A stretch of DNA of 64,000 nt from Qipengyuania sphaerica (GCF_019711595.1 NZ_JAIGNR010000002.1:124001-188000), one strand, 5' to 3'; positions 34,915 to 45,177 are shown, counted from the stretch's first letter. The notes: generated from the letters alone by a model not told the origin. Translations and numbers: made by a program.

Positions 34915-35370
34915 ATGAAACTTGTGAGCTCGCTGGCCCTAGGCCTTGCCTTGGTGGCAGCCCCTCTGTCTGCGCAAACGTGGTCGAAAGAACAGACCGA
35001 AGTCTGGAAATTCGTTTCCGATGCCTGGGCAAGCCATGCCGATAGCGACACCTGGCATACGGTGCTCGATGATAGTGGTTTCGGCTGGGGAAACAGATGG
35101 CCGGTGCCGACATCGAAGGCCGAGATGAAGCGCCGCGCGGATGTTTTCGGCAAGGAAGGAGAGGTTCTCTATTATCGCCTCGACCCCCTGCAAATCACCG
35201 TCAGCGGAGACACGGCGATCGCCTATTATTATGCCGGTATCACCGAAACGGACCACAAGGGCGAACGCGAGAACAGCCGCGAGATGTGCGCCGACACGCT
35301 AGTGAAGCGTGGCGGACAGTGGCGGTTCCTCGGCTGGAACTGCTTCAGCAAGAGTGACGGAGAAGGCTGA
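34915..35370 (+). CDS. Secreted NTF2/SnoaL-like protein
   Basis: A 151-residue protein with a signal peptide (MKLVSSLALGLALVAAPLSA, cleaved before QTWSKEQ) and a compact domain with the NTF2-like or DUF4440 pattern: WKFVSDAWASHA, ITVSGDTAIAYYY, and GGQWRFLGWNCF at the end. Role unknown. ATG 34915 has GGGAGAA inside a hairpin. Convergent with uvrC. Confidence 0.75.
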   Translation: MKLVSSLALGLALVAAPLSAQTWSKEQTEVWKFVSDAWASHADSDTWHTVLDDSGFGWGNRWPVPTSKAEMKRRADVFGKEGEVLYYRLDPLQITVSGDTAIAYYYAGITETDHKGERENSREMCADTLVKRGGQWRFLGWNCFSKSDGEG

Positions 35371-35379
35371 GCGTTCCAT

Positions 35380-35405
35380 GGGGGCGCGGCCTCCCGGTCG
35401 CCCCC
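35380..35405. terminator. Possible bidirectional T-less terminator
   Basis: GGGGGCG (35380-35386) and CGCCCCC (35399-35405) form a seven-pair stem between the convergent NTF2-like gene and uvrC, ending at the base before the uvrC stop codon. There is no T tract on either strand, so function as a terminator is uncertain. Confidence 0.4.
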
Positions 35406-37373
35406 CTAACCGCCCGCGTGATAGAAATCGTAAATCTGCTGCGCCACGCCTTCGCTGATGCCGGGAGCACGCTTCAGGTCATCCAGCGCGGCGGCACGGA
35501 CTTTTCCTGCGGTTCCGAAATGGAGGAGGAGCGCGCGCTTGCGCGAAGGTCCGATGCCGGGGATTTCGTCGAGCGGTGAGGCAGTGATTGCGCGGCTGCG
35601 CTTGGCGCGGTGCGCGCCGATGGCAAAGCGGTGGACTTCGTCGCGTAGCGTCTGGAGGTAGAACAGGAGCTGCGAATTGACCGGTAGCGTCTTCTCGCGC
35701 CCGTCGGGGAAGTGGAACACCTCGCGCCCCTCGCGCCCGTGATGCGGCCCCTTGGCGATGCCGATAACAGGGACCTGTTCGGCGATACCAAGATCTTCGA
35801 GGACTGCCATGACGGATGAGACCTGCCCCTTGCCCCCGTCGATAAGCAGGAGGTCGGGCCAGATTGCTTCGTGGCCCTTGCCCTTGGGCGCAACCTCCGC
35901 ATCCCGCTCGGTCTCGGCGAGCTTGCGAAAGCGGCGCGCCATGACCTCGCGCATCATGCCGAAATCGTCGTTCGTCCTGGCCTCTTTGATATTGAACTTG
36001 CGGTACTGGCCCTTCTCGAAACCTTCAGGGCTGGCGACCACCATCGCGCCCAGCGCCTTGTCGCCCTGGATATGGCTGTTATCGTAAATCTCGATGCGCT
36101 GCGGCACCTCGTCGAGTTCGAGGAATTCCGCCAGCTCGCGCATGCGCTGCGCCTTGGTCCCGCTTTCCGCCAGCCGCCGCTCGAGCGCCTCGGTCGCATT
36201 ACGGCTCGCCTGCTGCATAAGCTTGCGCCGGTCGCCGCGCTGGGGGATCGAGATGGCAACCGCGTGGCCCGCCTTCTCCGCCAGTGCCTCGGCAATCAGT
36301 TCCTGCTCGGCGAGTTCGCGGTCGACGAGGATGGTGCGCGGCGGCGGAACCTCCTCGTAGAATTGCAGGAGGACGTCGGACAGCACCTCGGGATGCTCGA
36401 GATCGCCCGTATTCTTGGGGAAGAAGGCCTTGTGCCCCCAGTTCTGCCCGCCGCGGATGAAGAAGGCCTGCACCCCGATCTGCCCACCCTTGGCGGCAAG
36501 CGCGAAGACATCGGCATCGCCCACGCCGCTGGCGTTGATGGCCTGCGAACCCTGGATGAATGTCGCCGCACGCAGCCGGTCGCGCAGGATCGCGGCGGTC
36601 TCGAAATCGAGATCCTCTGCGGCCTTGGCCATCTGCTGTTCGATATTGGCTTGCACCGCGCTGGACTTGCCCGAGAGGAAATCCTTCGCCTCCTGCACAA
36701 GGGCATCATATCCCTCCTCGTCGATCCGCCCGACACACGGTGCCGAGCAGCGCTTGATCTGGTAGAGCAGACAAGGCCGGTCGCGATTGTTGAAAAAGCT
36801 GTCTGTGCAGCTTCTCAGCAGAAACAGTTTCTGCAGCGCATTCAGCGTCTTGTTGACCGAACCGGCGCTCGCGAAAGGCCCGTAGTAGTTACCTTTCGCC
36901 CGCCGCGCCCCGCGATGCTTCTGAATGCGCGGGAATGCGTGATCGGCGCGCAGCAGGATGAAGGGAAAGCTCTTGTCGTCGCGCAGCAACACGTTGAAGG
37001 GCGGGCGATAGCGCTTGATCAGCTGCGCTTCCAAAAGCAGCGCCTCCGCTTCGGAGTTCGTCACCACGATCTCCATCGCGCGGCACTGGCTGACCATGCG
37101 CTGGAGCCGGTTCGAGAGCCCTTTCACCTGCGTGTAATTCGCCACCCGCGCCTTCAGGCTGCGCGCCTTGCCCACGTAAAGCACATCGCCGCGGGTATCG
37201 AGCATCCGGTACACGCCGGGGCGCGGTTTGAGCGTCTTCACCGTCTCGCGGATCGCCTTGATGCCCGTTTCGAGATCGGGCTGCGCACTCGCCACAACCT
37301 TGGTGGCGCGCTCTTCGTTGAAACGCTCCTTGCCTCTGGGATCGTGCGGGGAACCGGCTTTCGTGCGCGACAT
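35406..37373 (-). CDS. uvrC: Excinuclease ABC subunit C
   Basis: A 655-residue UvrC, which makes both incisions around DNA damage in nucleotide excision repair. The GIY-YIG domain is RPGVYRMLDTRGDVLYVGKA, followed by the Cys-containing CLLYQIKRCSAPCVGRI, a UVR motif at about residue 240, the RNase H-like domain (IEIYDNSHIQGDKALGAMVV and LLLIDGGKGQVSS) and the C-terminal tandem HhH (IPGIGPSRKRALLLHFG). ATG 37373 gives a normal N-terminus; the frame stays open upstream to 37616 but this would overlap the divergent permease. Confidence 0.97.
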   Translation of the reverse strand: MSRTKAGSPHDPRGKERFNEERATKVVASAQPDLETGIKAIRETVKTLKPRPGVYRMLDTRGDVLYVGKARSLKARVANYTQVKGLSNRLQRMVSQCRAMEIVVTNSEAEALLLEAQLIKRYRPPFNVLLRDDKSFPFILLRADHAFPRIQKHRGARRAKGNYYGPFASAGSVNKTLNALQKLFLLRSCTDSFFNNRDRPCLLYQIKRCSAPCVGRIDEEGYDALVQEAKDFLSGKSSAVQANIEQQMAKAAEDLDFETAAILRDRLRAATFIQGSQAINASGVGDADVFALAAKGGQIGVQAFFIRGGQNWGHKAFFPKNTGDLEHPEVLSDVLLQFYEEVPPPRTILVDRELAEQELIAEALAEKAGHAVAISIPQRGDRRKLMQQASRNATEALERRLAESGTKAQRMRELAEFLELDEVPQRIEIYDNSHIQGDKALGAMVVASPEGFEKGQYRKFNIKEARTNDDFGMMREVMARRFRKLAETERDAEVAPKGKGHEAIWPDLLLIDGGKGQVSSVMAVLEDLGIAEQVPVIGIAKGPHHGREGREVFHFPDGREKTLPVNSQLLFYLQTLRDEVHRFAIGAHRAKRSRAITASPLDEIPGIGPSRKRALLLHFGTAGKVRAAALDDLKRAPGISEGVAQQIYDFYHAGG

Positions 37374-37437
37374 GGGCGTGGAGATAGGCGCGCTGCGGCG
37401 CTTGTGCAAAGCGATGTTTCCCGCCATCCCCTGCGCC

Positions 37438-38718
37438 ATGGACGAAAAACAGATAGCGCCGCCACGTACGGTGGGCTTTTGGGGCACGGCGCTCTTCCCG
37501 GTAAACGGGATGATCGGGGCGGGCATCTTTGCCATGCCGGCGATACTGGTCGCAGCAGTCGGCGATTTTGCACCATTTATGATGTTGCTGGGCGGATTGC
37601 TGTTCCTGCCGCTCATCCTCGTGTTCGCATGGCTGGCAGCGCGTTTCGACCATTCGGGTGGCCCAGTCCTCTATGGCGAGGCTGCTTTCGGAAAATTCAT
37701 CGGCTTCCAGGCGGGCTGGGCTCGCTATGCCAGTTCGATCGTGACCGTCGCCGCCAATACGCATGTGATGGTGACCTATCTTGCGGCGATGTTCCCCGTC
37801 CTCGACGAACCCGTCATGCGGGCAGGCGCCGTTACGACGATCATCGGCTTGCTGACCGCGATCAACCTGTTCGGAATGCGTAAATCGATCGGTACGCTCG
37901 GAATGATGACAACGCTCAAGCTGGCTCCGCTCGCCCTGCTCGTCATCGCCGCACTGTTTGCCGGACAGGGTGACGTAAAGCTCGCCCTGCCCGAGTTCAG
38001 CGATGCGGAAACGGTGATCCTGCTGACCTATTACGCTTTCATGGGGTTCGAGAGCGTAACCCTGCCGGCAGGCGAAATGCGCAAGCCCAAACGCGACGTG
38101 CCGCTTGCGCTCGTGACCACGCTCGCAGCCGTTACCCTGCTCTACATGCTGGTCATCTGGGCCTATCTCCTCGCCGCGCCGGGTGCCGGAAACGATGGAA
38201 ACGCCCTGGTTGGTGCTGCCGAGGAGGTGATGGGCCAGTTCGGCGCGTTCGCCATCGTGGTCGCCGCAGCCTTCAGCATTGGCGCGAACAGTTTCGCCGG
38301 TGCCATCAGCTTGCCGCGCATGACCTTCGGAATGGCCGAAAGGGGCATGCTTCCCCGCTGGTTCGCCTATGTCCATCCCCGCTACCTGACGCCGTTCAAT
38401 TCCATCCTCGCTTACGGCACCGGCGGGATCTTGTTCGGCCTGTGGGAAGGCTTCGCCGTGCTTGCTATCGCAGGGACGTTGACGCGCCTCGTCACCTATC
38501 TCATTTCCTGCGCGGCGCTTCCCGTCCTCGAAAGACGCGATGGCGCATCGAATGCGCTGCATCTTGTCGTGGCGTTGCTGGCATTCGGCAGTTCGGTATG
38601 GGTCGCGAGCCATGCCGACATGAAGGCCTTGCTGGTGCTTGGCGGCATCATCGTCGGGGGAACCCTGCTTTACTTCATCGCGGCAAGGCAGCAGCCGCTG
38701 GAAGAAACCGCAGGCTGA
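37438..38718 (+). CDS. APC-superfamily amino acid permease
   Basis: A 426-residue membrane protein with about 12 segments. GTALFPVNGMIGAGIFAMPA is the signature first helix of amino acid-polyamine-organocation transporters, and TYYAFMGFESVTLPAGEMRKPKRDVPLAL the helix 6/7 region. The exact substrate cannot be inferred. It is divergent from uvrC (64-base gap) and followed 3 bases later by a flavoprotein gene, so it likely heads an operon. Confidence 0.9.
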   Translation: MDEKQIAPPRTVGFWGTALFPVNGMIGAGIFAMPAILVAAVGDFAPFMMLLGGLLFLPLILVFAWLAARFDHSGGPVLYGEAAFGKFIGFQAGWARYASSIVTVAANTHVMVTYLAAMFPVLDEPVMRAGAVTTIIGLLTAINLFGMRKSIGTLGMMTTLKLAPLALLVIAALFAGQGDVKLALPEFSDAETVILLTYYAFMGFESVTLPAGEMRKPKRDVPLALVTTLAAVTLLYMLVIWAYLLAAPGAGNDGNALVGAAEEVMGQFGAFAIVVAAAFSIGANSFAGAISLPRMTFGMAERGMLPRWFAYVHPRYLTPFNSILAYGTGGILFGLWEGFAVLAIAGTLTRLVTYLISCAALPVLERRDGASNALHLVVALLAFGSSVWVASHADMKALLVLGGIIVGGTLLYFIAARQQPLEETAG

Positions 38719-38721
38719 GCC

Positions 38722-39897
38722 GTGCCCGACAGTTACGACGCCATAATCCTCGGCGCAGGTGCGGCCGGCCTGATGTGTGCAGCGCGCGCGGGCCAGCGCG
38801 GGCGGCGGGTGCTCGTGCTCGAGCGTGCGGAGAAGGTGGGAAAGAAGATCCTCATCTCGGGCGGCGGGCGGTGCAATTTCACCAATATCGGTGCGGGTCC
38901 GGCGAATTACCTGTCCAGCAATCCGCATTTCGCGAAAAGCGCGCTTGCGCGGTACACGCCGCGCGATTTCCTCGAGCTGGTCGAGAACTACGGCATCGCC
39001 TGGCACGAGAAGACGCTCGGCCAGCTGTTCTGCGACGGATCGTCGAAGCAGATCGTCGAGATGCTGCTGGAGGAGTGCGCGAAAGGCGATGTGGAGGTCC
39101 GCTGCAACGCCGAGGTAACCGCCGTCGAGCAAGATGGCGAGCGCTTTGCCGTGATGGCGAACGGGGAGGTCTTGACGGCATCATCGCTTGTCATCGCCAC
39201 GGGCGGCCCCTCCATCCCCAAGATGGGCGCTACCGGCTTCGCTTACGACCTCGCCCGCCAGTTCGGCCTCAAGGTGGTCGAACCGCGCCCCGCCCTCGTC
39301 CCGCTGACGCTGGGCGGCGAGGAGGTGTTGTTCCGCGAGATTTCGGGCGTGTCCGCCCCGGTCGTGGCCAGCGCGGGCAAGGCGCGGTTTCCGGAGGCGG
39401 CACTTTTCACCCACCGCGGGCTGTCGGGGCCCTCGATCCTGCAGGTGTCCTCTTACTGGAAGCCGGGCGAGGAAGTTGCGATCGACTTCCTTCCCGCATG
39501 CTCGGGCGACTGGCTGCTCGACCGCAAGCGCGACAATCCACGTGCCTCCTTGCGCTCGGTCCTGCGCGAGGCTTTGCCCGACCGGCTCGCCGATATCCTT
39601 GCCGAGAAGCTCGGCGTGGACACCGAGCTAGGCAATGCCAGCGACAAGGCGCTCCGGTTGGCGCAGGAGCGGCTGAAACGGTGGGCTTTTCGTCCCTCGG
39701 GCACCGAGGGTTTCGCCAAGGCCGAAGTGACTGTGGGCGGCATTTCCACCGCCGAGCTCTCCTCCAAGACCATGGAAGCGAAGAAAGTCCCTGGCCTCTA
39801 CGTCATCGGCGAGGCGGTCGACGTGACCGGCTGGCTGGGCGGATACAACTTCCAATGGGCTTGGGCGAGCGGCGTTGCGGCAGGCGAGGCGCTTTAA
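38722..39897 (+). CDS. FAD-dependent oxidoreductase, HI0933/YhiN family
   Basis: A 391-residue flavoprotein of the HI0933/BaiN-like family. AIILGAGAAGLMCAARAGQ is the N-terminal FAD Rossmann loop, KILISGGGRCNFTN the family signature, and the C-terminus GLYVIGEAVDVTGWLGGYNFQ closes the FAD site. Physiological substrate unknown. GTG 38722 follows the permease stop by three bases, so coexpression is probable. Confidence 0.93.
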   Translation: MPDSYDAIILGAGAAGLMCAARAGQRGRRVLVLERAEKVGKKILISGGGRCNFTNIGAGPANYLSSNPHFAKSALARYTPRDFLELVENYGIAWHEKTLGQLFCDGSSKQIVEMLLEECAKGDVEVRCNAEVTAVEQDGERFAVMANGEVLTASSLVIATGGPSIPKMGATGFAYDLARQFGLKVVEPRPALVPLTLGGEEVLFREISGVSAPVVASAGKARFPEAALFTHRGLSGPSILQVSSYWKPGEEVAIDFLPACSGDWLLDRKRDNPRASLRSVLREALPDRLADILAEKLGVDTELGNASDKALRLAQERLKRWAFRPSGTEGFAKAEVTVGGISTAELSSKTMEAKKVPGLYVIGEAVDVTGWLGGYNFQWAWASGVAAGEAL

Positions 39898-40015
39898 GTC
39901 CTTGTAACTGCTGCGGCAGTCATTGACCGGCGCGGCAAGTTGACCGGATTCCCGGCTCTGCTAGCCTCTTTCCTTTGCGGACCTGCGAAAAGCGGGCCGT
40001 AGCAAGGGGAACAGG

Positions 40016-41659
40016 ATGCAGCAGCTCCAGGGCATGGATGCCAGTTTCGTTGCGCTGGAAACGCGCAATTCGCCGATGCATATCGGCTCGATCCTGATCT
40101 ACAACCCGGCCACCGCGCCCGGCGGCTTCGTAAGGTTCAAGGATATCCTGTCCTTCATCGAGAGCCGGCTCAAACTGTCCACCACGATGCGCCAGCGGCT
40201 GGTGCGTGTGCCTTTCGACCTCGACTATCCCTACTGGATCGAGGATCCCGACTTCGACCTCGAATACCATGTCCGCCACGTCGCCCTGCCAGAACCGGGC
40301 GACTGGCGTCAGCTGTGCATCCAGGCCGCCCGCGTCTTTGCCCGCCCGCTCGATCTCGACCGCCCGCCCTGGGAGATTACCGTCGTGGAAGGCCTCGACA
40401 ATGTCGAAGGCATCCCCAAAGGCTGTTATGCCTACATCACCAAGGTCCACCATGCCGCAATCGACGGGATGAGCGGGATCGATCTGATGGAGGCGACCCA
40501 TACGCTGCGCCCCGACGAACCGCCGCCGCCGGGACCCGACAACTGGAAGCCCGAAAAGCTGCCCAACCCGGTCGAACTGCTGGGCAAGAGCTATTTCAAC
40601 GCGATCACCAACCCGATGAAGCAGCTGGAGGTCGCTGCCAAGGCCGCGCCGGGCTTGGCGAAAGCGCTCAAGGGCCTCGCGGCGAAGGAATTCGACGTCT
40701 CGACCGAGATGATCGCTCCCAAGACGCGCTTCAATCGCAAGATCAGCCCGCACCGCGTGGTCGAAGGCGTCAGCGTCCCGCTCGCCGAGATCAAGGCGAT
40801 CCGCGCCTGTGCCGAGGGAGCCAAGGTCAACGATGTGTTCCTCACCATCATCGGCGGGGCGATGCGGCATTATCTCGAAGACAAGGGGGAGCTGCCGAAG
40901 AAAACCCTCACCGCCATGGCGCCGATCTCGGTCCGCTCCAAGGGCGAGAAGAATTCGATGGGCAACCAGGTCGCGGCGATGATCGCTCCGCTCGGCACGC
41001 ATATCGAGGACCCGGTCGAGCGGCTTAACTGGGTGCATGGCCGGACGATGAATTCCAAGGCGATGACCGACGCGCTCGGTGCGCGCAACATGACAGAGAT
41101 GAGCAAGGCCAGCCCCGCGCTCTTCATGGCGCTCGGCGCGCAGCTCTACAGCCGCCTCAGCCTCGCCAATCGCGGTGTCGGGCCGGTGTTCACCACCGTC
41201 GTTACCAATGTCCCCGGTCCGCCCATCCCGATCTATTCGGCCGGCGCGAAGATGGAGAGCATGCTGGGGCTCCTGTGCCTCACCGACGGTCTCGGCCTCG
41301 GCCATGTGGTGCAGAGCTATACTGACGAGGCGACCATCGCCTTCACCGCAGACCGCGACATGATGCCCGATCCGGAGTTCTACCGCAGTTGCATCGAGGA
41401 AAGCTTCGCAGAACTGGTCCGATGCGCGAAATCCGGGGGAAAAGCCGAGACGCGCGTTTCGGAGCAAACCAAAAATAAACCACAAAAGCCTAAGAAGGGA
41501 GCGACCAAGCCTGCCGCCAAGAAGCGGGCTGCTCCTGCCAAGACAAAAACGCCCGCAAAACCCGTGAAGGGGGGCACAAAGGGGGTCGCCAGCCGTTCCA
41601 AAACCTCGCCGACGAGGAAAGCGGCTGCCCCGAAAGGGAAAGGAACAACCAAGTCATGA
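40016..41659 (+). CDS. Wax ester synthase/diacylglycerol acyltransferase with Lys/Pro/Ala-rich tail
   Basis: A 547-residue WS/DGAT, which transfers acyl groups from acyl-CoA to fatty alcohols or diacylglycerol. The N-terminal domain has MDASFVALETRNSPMHIGS and the active site KVHHAAIDGMSG (His145, His146, Asp150, Gly151); the second domain contains NDVFLTIIGGAMRHYL and VVTNVPGPPIP. Residues from about 485 to 547 form a very basic tail of Lys, Pro, Ala and Thr, unlike the usual family end and resembling histone H1-type tails. Overlaps the next hydrolase gene (ATGA). Confidence 0.93.
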   Translation: MQQLQGMDASFVALETRNSPMHIGSILIYNPATAPGGFVRFKDILSFIESRLKLSTTMRQRLVRVPFDLDYPYWIEDPDFDLEYHVRHVALPEPGDWRQLCIQAARVFARPLDLDRPPWEITVVEGLDNVEGIPKGCYAYITKVHHAAIDGMSGIDLMEATHTLRPDEPPPPGPDNWKPEKLPNPVELLGKSYFNAITNPMKQLEVAAKAAPGLAKALKGLAAKEFDVSTEMIAPKTRFNRKISPHRVVEGVSVPLAEIKAIRACAEGAKVNDVFLTIIGGAMRHYLEDKGELPKKTLTAMAPISVRSKGEKNSMGNQVAAMIAPLGTHIEDPVERLNWVHGRTMNSKAMTDALGARNMTEMSKASPALFMALGAQLYSRLSLANRGVGPVFTTVVTNVPGPPIPIYSAGAKMESMLGLLCLTDGLGLGHVVQSYTDEATIAFTADRDMMPDPEFYRSCIEESFAELVRCAKSGGKAETRVSEQTKNKPQKPKKGATKPAAKKRAAPAKTKTPAKPVKGGTKGVASRSKTSPTRKAAAPKGKGTTKS

Positions 41660-42435
41660 CGGCACTAGCCACCACCGCCCGCCCGCCCAGCCGCCTCCTG
41701 CTGCTGGCCGAACCGGGGCGCGCTTTCGGCGAACTCGCCAGCTTCTACGCGCTGCGCCCGCTGATGGGCTCGCTCCCGCGCGGCGACGGACACGGGGTTC
41801 TGGTGCTGCCCGGCTTCATGGCATCCGATTATTCCACCGGCCCGCTGCGCAGCATGCTTTCCGACCTCGGCTATGATGCCGTGGGCTGGAAGCTTGGGCG
41901 CAACGTACGTGTCGACAATGCGCGCATCGAGGCGATGATGGGCTGCGTCGAGGAGCTTTTCGAACGCACCGGCCGACCGATCAGCATTATCGGCTGGAGC
42001 CTTGGCGGGGTCTTCGCCCGCGAACTGGCCAAGATGGCACCCGAAAAGGTCCGCCTCGTGATAAGCCTCGGCTCGCCGATCAGTGACGATCGCAACCACA
42101 CCAATGCGACGCGGCTGTTCGAAATGCTCAACGGCAAGGAACCCGAACCGCTGCGCGATGGCGGCTTCAAGGGGCTCGGCGAAGCTCCGCCCGTGCCGAC
42201 CACCTCGATCCTCACGCGGACCGACGGCGTGGTCCACTGGCGCGGCTCGGTGCAATGCGGCGACCGCGAGGATTGCGAGAATATCGAAGTCGTCGCCAGC
42301 CATTGCGGCCTCGGCGTGAACCCCGCGGTGGTCTATGCCGTGGCAGACCGGCTCGCGCAGGAAGAAGGCGCCTGGAAACGGTTCGAGGCAAAAGGGTTGG
42401 CCAGCCTCTTGTTCCCCAAGCGTGCGCTGCACTGA
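41656..42435 (+). CDS. Alpha/beta hydrolase (lipase-like)
   Basis: A 259-residue protein. VLVLPGFMASDYSTGPLRS is the oxyanion region and IIGWSLGGVFARELA holds the nucleophile Ser115; an acidic residue and a His (VASHCGLGVNPAV) complete the likely triad. Its start overlaps the WS/DGAT stop, so the two are coupled; a role in releasing or remodelling stored acyl lipids is a reasonable guess. It converges on the TonB receptor gene with 6 bases between. Confidence 0.85.
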   Translation: MTALATTARPPSRLLLLAEPGRAFGELASFYALRPLMGSLPRGDGHGVLVLPGFMASDYSTGPLRSMLSDLGYDAVGWKLGRNVRVDNARIEAMMGCVEELFERTGRPISIIGWSLGGVFARELAKMAPEKVRLVISLGSPISDDRNHTNATRLFEMLNGKEPEPLRDGGFKGLGEAPPVPTTSILTRTDGVVHWRGSVQCGDREDCENIEVVASHCGLGVNPAVVYAVADRLAQEEGAWKRFEAKGLASLLFPKRALH

Positions 42436-42441
42436 GGCAGG

Positions 42442-45177
42442 CTAGAACGCCTTCCTGATATCGATGCCGAGATACCGGCCTGTCGGATCGATCCGATAGG
42501 GCTGGTAAGCTTCGGGCACATCGCCGTTCGCGTCGGTCACGCGGCGGCGCGCGTCGAAGACATTGTCCATCAGCAGCGAGACGCGCAGCCCGTCCATCCA
42601 GCCGTCTTCCTTTTCGAAGATCTCGCCAAGGTTGGCGAACAGGCGGATGTCGAACGTCGCTAGGTCACTGAAGAAAAGGTCGCTCGATCCGGGGAAATCC
42701 CCTCCGCGAACAACGGCATCGCCGACATAGCGGCCAGACAAGCGCATGCCGTAGCCCTGCCAGAATATCCCGCCTTCTAGCCGCGAGCTGTTGCGCGGGA
42801 TCGCCCCGCTCCCGAGCACGAAACCGTCGAGCTGGTCGAACAGCGGCCCGTTTTCCGACAGCAGCACTTCGCTTTCCAGCGTCAGATTGTGGCCGAGGCC
42901 GAGGAAATAGCGCGGTCGCGTGTCGCTGGGATTGCCGCCCATCATGGCGAACATCCCCCCGCCCCGGCGACCGCCACCACGGCCGCCTTGTGCGCCGCCC
43001 TCGGCCTGCGCGCCATCGGCGCTGCACATGCGCTCGCGAAGGGCCTTGAGCTTTTCGGGATCGATCTCGCCGTCATCGTTCTTCAATCGGGCGAGCATTT
43101 CTTCCGGCAGACCGTCGAGCTCGGGGGGATCGGCGCATACTGCTGCACGCATGGCGGCAAAACGCTCCGAACGCTCGCCTGCCTCCGCCCCGCAGAAGCG
43201 CTCGCGCGCCGCTGCGATCTTCGCAGGGTCGGGATTGCCGTTCTCGTCCATCAGGCGCGCACGGAACATTTCCGGCACTTGTGAGAGGTCGGGCGTTTCG
43301 CCTTCGGGTGTCTCGCAGAAGACCTTGCGCACAGCCTCCATGCGGGCGGGATCGAACGCGCCAGCAGGTGGGCCACCAGCCCCTGCTCCGGGAGGACCGC
43401 CACGTCCGCCGCGCTCGCCGCGCTCGGGCTGCGGCGGGGCCTTGCCGATCTGGCCGCTCGTATTGAGGCCGAAGGAGAGGATCCGACTGCGGGTCTGGTA
43501 GAGGGTCAGCGGGCGGCGATCGATCGCCAACAATTCGCCGGCGGAATCGCGCGTTACCCGATCGGGGAAGGCCTGCTCGAAAGCCGAACTGAAGGCCGGG
43601 GTTGCCGTCACGTCTCGCGAACGGTTGATCCCGTAATCGGCGTTGAGCCGCGCATCCTTCCAGAACGGCAGTTCCCAGTTCGCGCTGAATTTCCAGTCCG
43701 ATTGCGTTTCGGCGAGCAGATCGGGGTTGCCCCCGGTGACAAGGGTCGCCAGCACGGTGTCGCCGCTGCGATAATCGAACACCGTTGAATTGAGTTCGTC
43801 GATCCGCGGGCTGCCCAGATCGGTCAGCGTTGGAGCCACTTCGCGCCAGATGCGCGTAGCCGAGAGGTTCAGCTTTTCAGTGGGAGACCAGTTCACTCCC
43901 AGCGACCAGTTGGTCAGCGCGCCGAAATCGGAAAGGTCCTCGATCCCGCCTGTGCCGGTAAAGGTCAGACCGCCGACGGGACTGGCGCGCAGGACCGGCG
44001 CGGCCACAGTCAGTCCTGCATTGAGCCGCCGCCGTGTAAGCGAAAGATCGTCATCGGCGCGTGTGTCCTCACTTTCGACCCGATTCCAGTCGAAACCGAG
44101 ATCGAACGTGGTGCTGAGTTCCCCCGCCGGAAGCGACAGGGGGAAGCCGTTGATCGTCGCCTTGTTGACGCTCGTATAGATACGGCTCTTCGCCGTATCG
44201 AAACCGCTTGCATCGTTGCGGTCGATCTGGGTCACGGTGTCGGTGAAGTTCGCATCGCTGGTAAAGGTTGCGGTCCATGCGCCCAGCGGCTGGTTCAGCG
44301 AGAGGCCCGCAGATAGGCTATCGGTGTCGCTTCGCCTCTCAAGTGGCGTCATGCCGTCGATGGCGAGGCCAGACAGGCTGCGGCCCTCGTTGTGAGCGAT
44401 CGTGCCATTGAGGTTGATCGAGGTCCCACTCTCGATCACGGCGCGGGCGTAATTGGCCTCGAGCTGGGCGGCGAAGGTGTCCGAGACCAGGCTGCGGAAA
44501 CCGGCTGCATCCGTAGACCCGCCGATCGTCAGGTCGCGCTCCGCTTCGGTCAGCAAGCTGCGGTCCTCGACTTGCGCATTGAGGTTCAGCCGTCCCTTCT
44601 CGCCGATCCGCAGGTATGTCGCCTCCTGTTCGTTGCGCGAATATCCGCCTTCGGCCGGCTGTTCGTATTCTACCTCGGAAGTGAGGCTGGAGAAATTGGG
44701 CTTGAGGATGATGTTGACCACGCGCTGGTCGGCCGAATAGCCGAAGCGCTGCGCCACTTCTTCGGGGAACACCTCGACCTTGGCGACGCTTTCGGGCGGA
44801 TAGCTGCGAAATTCGCGCCAGCTCGACACGCGGATACCGTTAATGAGGAAAATCGGGCGTCCGCCGCCCCGCGCGCCGCGCGCGCCGCTGCCGGTCGACG
44901 GAGTGATGGCCGCCACGATCTCCGCAATCGAGCCTGCCCCGAATGCGGCGATATCGGCCTCGTCATATTCCGCGAGGGCGGGCTGGTCGATAGTGAGCTG
45001 CCCCTTCAGCCGCGTGCCGAAAACGACGATGTTTTCGTCTTCATCGACGAACGGGGCATCTTGCGCGCCCTCGGCCGGGCTTTCTTGCCCGCTCTCTTCC
45101 TGTGCCAGTGCAGGCGGCACCTGCCATACCCATATGGCGGTGAGCGCGAGAAGCGCGGGTTTTCCGGAAATTCGCAT
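42442..45177 (-). CDS. TonB-dependent outer-membrane receptor with Cys-containing insert
   Basis: A 911-residue receptor with a signal peptide (start [16 protein letters not shown], cleavage after PALAQ), a TonB box region, a plug domain ([36 protein letters not shown]) and a barrel ending in KAF with C-terminal aromatic residue. Between about residues 580 and 745 there is an insert flanked by Gly/Arg/Pro-rich linkers with two similar modules, each ending in R-E-R-x-C, four cysteines in all. ATG 45177 was chosen over an upstream ATG because the signal peptide starts there. Ligand unknown. Confidence 0.87.
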   Translation of the reverse strand: MRISGKPALLALTAIWVWQVPPALAQEESGQESPAEGAQDAPFVDEDENIVVFGTRLKGQLTIDQPALAEYDEADIAAFGAGSIAEIVAAITPSTGSGARGARGGGRPIFLINGIRVSSWREFRSYPPESVAKVEVFPEEVAQRFGYSADQRVVNIILKPNFSSLTSEVEYEQPAEGGYSRNEQEATYLRIGEKGRLNLNAQVEDRSLLTEAERDLTIGGSTDAAGFRSLVSDTFAAQLEANYARAVIESGTSINLNGTIAHNEGRSLSGLAIDGMTPLERRSDTDSLSAGLSLNQPLGAWTATFTSDANFTDTVTQIDRNDASGFDTAKSRIYTSVNKATINGFPLSLPAGELSTTFDLGFDWNRVESEDTRADDDLSLTRRRLNAGLTVAAPVLRASPVGGLTFTGTGGIEDLSDFGALTNWSLGVNWSPTEKLNLSATRIWREVAPTLTDLGSPRIDELNSTVFDYRSGDTVLATLVTGGNPDLLAETQSDWKFSANWELPFWKDARLNADYGINRSRDVTATPAFSSAFEQAFPDRVTRDSAGELLAIDRRPLTLYQTRSRILSFGLNTSGQIGKAPPQPERGERGGRGGPPGAGAGGPPAGAFDPARMEAVRKVFCETPEGETPDLSQVPEMFRARLMDENGNPDPAKIAAARERFCGAEAGERSERFAAMRAAVCADPPELDGLPEEMLARLKNDDGEIDPEKLKALRERMCSADGAQAEGGAQGGRGGGRRGGGMFAMMGGNPSDTRPRYFLGLGHNLTLESEVLLSENGPLFDQLDGFVLGSGAIPRNSSRLEGGIFWQGYGMRLSGRYVGDAVVRGGDFPGSSDLFFSDLATFDIRLFANLGEIFEKEDGWMDGLRVSLLMDNVFDARRRVTDANGDVPEAYQPYRIDPTGRYLGIDIRKAF

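Noticed and set aside
36889-39132. A 747-codon reverse frame across the permease and flavoprotein genes
   Set aside because: Antisense shadow; overlaps well-supported genes on the forward strand and shares part of uvrC in another frame.
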